A program made the translations under genes and the position numbers. A stretch of DNA of 64,000 nucleotides from Gambelia wislizenii (lineage: Eukaryota; Chordata; Lepidosauria; Squamata; Crotaphytidae), in assembly GCA_030847615.1 (NCBI GenBank), contig JAUMIR010000002.1, forward strand, positions 242,997,809 through 243,061,808, written 5' to 3'. The notes beneath the pieces are model-generated. The model saw only the letters and a list, made by a program, of their open reading frames with translations, made no database searches and was not told where the DNA came from. This document shows, piece after piece, positions 59,880-64,000 of this stretch. How positions within the stretch are numbered: position 1 is the stretch's first letter; each line of letters opens with the position of its first letter.

Positions 59880-61320
59880 CTCAGTTCTCTGATCTGCAAC
59901 ATCTCAGATATACTTTGATCAGGTTGCTGCCAGGTTTGGAGGGGGTCCTATGTGGTTCTCCATGACTGTAAACATGAATCCTCACCAGTCACAAGATTGT
60001 AAGTCCAGTTTACAGTCTTGGAACTGCTGAACAGAATACCCAGCCCTTTTGTTGGACCGGACCAGATACAACTACAAAAGGGGATCCACTTGATGTAAAG
60101 CTCTCACACAGACACACACATCTCCATGTAGAAAACAAGCATATAAGGGAAGAGACTTGCTAGAAATACATCCACCCATACAAATGTTTCTTCATAGAAA
60201 TATTTTTCAGTGATGTGAGCCTACATTTTCAGGCTGAAGGAGAACCACCACAACCCTACCTTTGAGGGGTATTTTGAAGCAATAACCTACAGTTTTTCAA
60301 TCATGCTGCCTCTCCAGTTTTAAAGGAACCAGGTTTTGAAGCAACAAGAGCAGAGGTTCTCCTTTTCTTTCCCAACACCCTCAACTACTTACCATTGTCT
60401 GCTGGAGATAGGAAGCAGCATCGTGGACAGTGACAAAAATCTGCTGTGGGGGAAGGTGATGCATCAGGCCACAAAAGCTCAAGGTCTGTAAAACGTTGGC
60501 TAGATGGAATGCAAGAAGGGGGAAAAAGGGGAGGTAGATCAACTCCAGATGTTGCATGTCCATATTCACCAACATGGAACTAAGGTATGTGAAAGAGACA
60601 CCACTGCTCAAACACACCACAAGGAAAAAGTTTCTGTTGCTTCATGCACAACACTTGTGAGCCACTTTACACATTCAGCTGTGAGTCACCACATGATTTA
60701 AAAGAAATCACAAGGTAAATGTATCCATGTAAAGTGAGCCTTAAGGTCAAGCTAGTGGAGTTCATGGACAGAGCCATTAGATCACTCATCTTGTTACACT
60801 GGGGATGAGGAACCCCTGGCTCTCCAGATGTTTTGCTATGCAACGCCCATAATCCTATACCAATAGCCATGTCAGTGGGGGTTTCTGAAAGGCCCAAGGT
60901 TCCTCACTCTTCCTCTCTATTGGGGAGAGCACCTTTGATAGATCTGAGCACCAATTTTTCCAACTTAGGACCTTCTGTAGGCCACACAGATTGACAAAAA
61001 AAGGCAAAAAGAAAATCCAAAAACTAGAAGCGATTGAAAGTTCCCTTCTGATTTTGAAAAACAGGGTGCTTTTTTATGTTAAATAGTGCAGAGAAAGCTC
61101 TGCAGTCTATTTAAAAAGTGAAGTCCTACTCCTGGTCACTTCTAGAAGAGGAAATAACCCCCTTTGTGGGGGGGGGAGCAGAAAAAGGATAATCAAGGGG
61201 ATCTTAGGAGGGCTACTTCACATTCTTGTAAAAAGCAGCTGTGAGGTAGGAGGAAGGAAAGAAAATTCAGAGCATGACCATGATGATGGAGAGCATTTCT
61301 CAGACAAAGGCATTGGGAGA
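59880..61320. other. Intergenic region without recognised genes
   Basis: Only a partial foldback repeat near 60815-60900 (CTCCAGATGTTTTGCTATGC) is recognised. Confidence 0.6.
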
Positions 61321-61424
61321 CATAAGGATCTTTGTGGTCTCTGTGAATAAACACAGTGTGTAATTCCTGCGCAGAGCACTCGGAACCTTCTGGAATTGCT
61401 AGGCAGAATAGTTTTTGATACATT

Positions 61425-62261
61425 TTGGCAGTAACTCCGCCCACCCCAACAGTCTCTCTGAGGCACTCTCACCTAATTCCCCTCAGTTCCTTTTTATCCG
61501 CCGTGCGAGCACCACATAGGAACCCTTTGTTTGCTAGAGCTCCTTTCATTTTCTATTTTACCTCACAGATTGACTTGGACAGCTTATTGACTTCAGGTGT
61601 TTTGTTTTGTTTTTTGGCTTTTCCTTTTGATTCTTGTGATTTCTGGCCCTTTCGTCTTTTGGACTGTTTTTCGGCTTCTCTCTCTCATTTGCCCTTGGAT
61701 TCGGATTCGGACTCTGACTTGGTACAACTTCAGACTGGTTTGACTCTTCTTTCGTCTTTTCCCTGTTTCTGTGATTATGACTCTGCTGCCTTCAAACGGT
61801 GCTCCATTTGTCAGGCGAAGCTTCCTGCCTCTGACAAGCGCTCAGAGTGCCTCATCTGCCTGGGTGAAGCCCACTATGTGGATGCTTGTATACATTGTCA
61901 GAACTTCACCCCTCAGGCATGTAAAAATTGCTCTTCGAGGCTGAAGTCCTTTTTCTATGGGAAGGCGCTGTTCCCACCCTCTGCTTCTACTCCAGGCGCT
62001 CAGGTTGGGGTTCCGCCGCCACAGAAGAGAGGTCACTCTCTGTCGGCCAGTCCATTGGTGAAGAGAAGGCATGGGCTCTTGAGTCCGTCCCGTTGTCAAT
62101 CGGTGGTGTCAGATCCGGAGGCCGTGCATCAGTCCCATAAGCATACTACCACTTCGGGATCGAGTAAAGGCCATGGCTCTTTGAAACCTTCAACCTCGAC
62201 TCGGGACCATCTGGGTCCAGTCGAGAGCATGATTCCTCTGCCTCCTCTGGGCCAGGACTAA
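61425..62261 (+). pseudogene. DIRS gag-like protein, copy 2
   Basis: A 278-codon open frame, longer than in copy 1. It covers the Cys-rich segment [20 protein letters not shown], then [17 protein letters not shown], and the Ser/Pro-rich tail to PPLGQD. The codons before [10 protein letters not shown] come from the untranslated leader, so the true start is unclear. Confidence 0.7.
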
Positions 62262-62302
62262 GAAGAGGAAAAAGAAGACACTCTTCTCCGAGACCAACAG
62301 TG

Positions 62303-62545
62303 CACCCCTTGTCCACTGCGGTGGCTACTTTGGTGCAGGAGCCCAAGGAGCAACAACAGCCGGCTACTGCCACTATGGCACAGAGCGCCCTTTGTCCACT
62401 GCGGTGGCTACTTTGGTGCAGGAGCCCAAGGAGCAACAACAGCCGGCTACTGCAACTACGACACAGAGCGCCCTTTGTCCACTGCGGTGGCTACTTTGGC
62501 GCAAGAGCCCGAGGAGCAACAACAGCGGGCTACTGCCACTATGGC
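62303..62545 (+). repeat. 83-bp tandem repeat in DIRS copy 2 (three units)
   Basis: GTCCACTGCGGTGGCTACTT starts at about 62311, 62394 and 62477. Copy 1 has two units. Confidence 0.85.
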
Positions 62546-63739
62546 TGTTTTGGATCCGAACCAGACGTTGGTACCGGTTCCTCCTACAGAAACTGGAGAT
62601 GTCACCACTGTCTGCAATCCATCGCATGAGGTGACTCCTACTACTTCCTTGGTTCAAACCAGAGAATGAGAGATCTCTGAAGGGGTAAGGGCTTCCTCCC
62701 CTGCGGTTCAGGCTCGATCCCCTGTGCTCCTCGTTTCCTGAGACGAGCTCCTCGGTACAGACGCTGTTATGGTTGATGTCGAAACTATATCACAGGAGGC
62801 AACAGGGAAGGCTCCTTCTTCAACACCATCACATCAAGTCTTGGACATCGAGCATTCATATGCAGCTTATGATGTGGCCCGATCGGCCTTTGACCTTCCT
62901 TTCCTCTCTCCTCCTGGAGCCACGGCCTGACTTTTGCACAGCAGCATCAGTTCCATTTTGGTGACAACGCTGGCCATGGGGGTTATTACTCTCCCCCTCA
63001 CCTTTCCCTCCACAGGATGGAAAGGGCTCATCTAGAGGAGATCTGTCCAGCCGAACCTGTACTGAGGGATGCCAGCAGTCAGTCTCACCTGGGTGTCAAG
63101 ATCCTTGCTGCCGCCTACACCTCCTGTGCATGTGACTTCTCTGCACCAAGGTTGGCACAGCCCTTCGCCTCGGAGCTGTAGCCCTTTGCCTTCATTATCC
63201 TCTTCGGTATTGTCAGACTCTTCTGTATCGTACATACCGAGAGCTCCCTCTCCACCACCGGATTTTATCGACGATGAGTCCGCGTCCGCGACAGACGACA
63301 TTCGAGCATTTTCAGATGGCCCACACCTTAGACTTGAAAATCACCAAGAGGGAGTCTGAGCCTGTGGATCCAATCTATTGTAGGATCAACTCAAACACTC
63401 CTCCCACTGCTGTCATACCGGTGCTACCTTCACTATTGAAGCTCATTCAAGGCTCATGGGAAAATCCATCATCCATTCCATCAACTTCAAAGAGGATAGA
63501 TCGGCACTATTGTGTGTCGGGGGATGGTACTGACTGACTCCGAGAACCCAGTGCGGGACTGCCCTCACAAACTCTTCAACCTGCCACAAGCAATTCAACA
63601 TTCCCTGGATTGGTGGTTGGACCCGAACAACGTCCTGTCAAGCATGCTGTTCAAATCCCAACTGCAAGTCTCAGTCGCCACGAATGCATCCTCATTCAGA
63701 TGGGGAGCCCACCTCGAGACATATGCGGTCCCAAAGTGA

Positions 63740-64000
63740 TACCTGGCAGCTCCCTCTGTTGAGTCCCAAGCACAGGGTCGACCTTCTCCGTTTCAAGACC
63801 TGTTGGTTCGGAGATTCCTGAAGCGCTACATCAACCTTCATCCACCAGTGGTTGAACCTACCCCAGCTAGGAGTCTCAAACTAGTCCTCTCTCAACTCAC
63901 GAGACACACCTTCGAACATTTGGCGACAATGGATCTGAGACTCCTGTTGTGGAAAACAGCCTTCCTCATAGCCATCATGTCCGCCTGTTGAGCTGGTGGG
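63740..64000 (+). pseudogene. DIRS tyrosine recombinase, copy 2, 5' part
   Basis: Matches the start of the copy 1 recombinase ([40 protein letters not shown]). At the box I signature the Arg codon CGA of copy 1 is TGA (63986-63988), so the frame stops exactly at the first catalytic residue. Confidence 0.8.

Larger units (their letters stand above)
61328..64000 (+). mobile_element. DIRS-type retrotransposon, copy 2, internally deleted and cut by the window end
   Basis: The left terminus ATCTTTGTGGTCTCTGTG aligns with copy 1 at 37634, and the two copies are closely similar by eye. Two deletions are evident: ACTCCGAGAAC joins CCCAGTGCGGGACTGCC near 63545 (removing what is 39794-41042 in copy 1, most of the reverse transcriptase), and GAGACATATGCGG joins TCCCAAAGTGATACC near 63730 (removing about 740 bp). 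The element continues beyond the window. Confidence 0.88.

Noticed and set aside
56800..61300. A second host gene downstream of B4GALNT1
   Set aside because: No spliceable conserved exons were seen; the only long frame (59238-59873) is a LINE ORF2 C-terminus.

Overview
The window is vertebrate nuclear DNA, most likely from a squamate reptile (lizard or snake; genus not resolved). The evidence is a single well-conserved multi-exon gene whose introns and flanks are packed with repeats typical of squamate genomes: CR1 and L2 LINEs, DIRS tyrosine-recombinase retrotransposons, Tc1, Tigger-like and hAT-like DNA elements, and 5S-rRNA- and tRNA-derived SINEs. There are no bacterial-type operons, and almost all open frames come from transposons or chance.

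The one host gene is B4GALNT1 (GM2/GD2 ganglioside synthase, CAZy GT12) on the + strand. Ten coding exons run from 18243 to 53149. All junctions obey GT-AG and every reading phase agrees, giving a 535-residue type II Golgi membrane enzyme with a DxD-type metal site (VDDDF, residues 359-363). A 3' splice site sits immediately before the start codon, so at least one untranslated 5' exon and the promoter lie upstream and are not identified. The probable 3' UTR runs to about 56.8 kb.

Region by region: 1-2500 is a GC-rich, G-quadruplex-prone 74-bp minisatellite with 444-bp higher-order structure, ending in Tigger-like terminal repeats. 2501-6168 is a dead Tc1 transposon with an L2 LINE inside it. 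6.2-10.8 kb holds foldback, CR1, hAT and SINE remnants. 10.86-14.8 kb is a rearranged LTR retroelement: an LTR and leader on +, facing a gag-like internal region on -. Its leaders carry nine related stem-loops whose arms differ but still pair. Intron 1 (18.5-23.9 kb) contains a CR1 with an esterase-type ORF1, nested in a hAT-like element, nested in a SINE. Intron 2 has SINE and CR1/L3-type remnants. Intron 5 (14.7 kb) holds a near-complete DIRS element (37.6-43.1 kb), a foldback element with 160-bp arms and an exact 99-bp duplication. A second, internally deleted DIRS copy (61.3 kb to the window end) lies downstream of the gene.

The host gene looks intact. Every transposon coding region recognised has at least one visible disabling change. 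The most unusual signals are the covarying hairpin array at the LTR element and the higher-order minisatellite apparently carried inside a DNA transposon.
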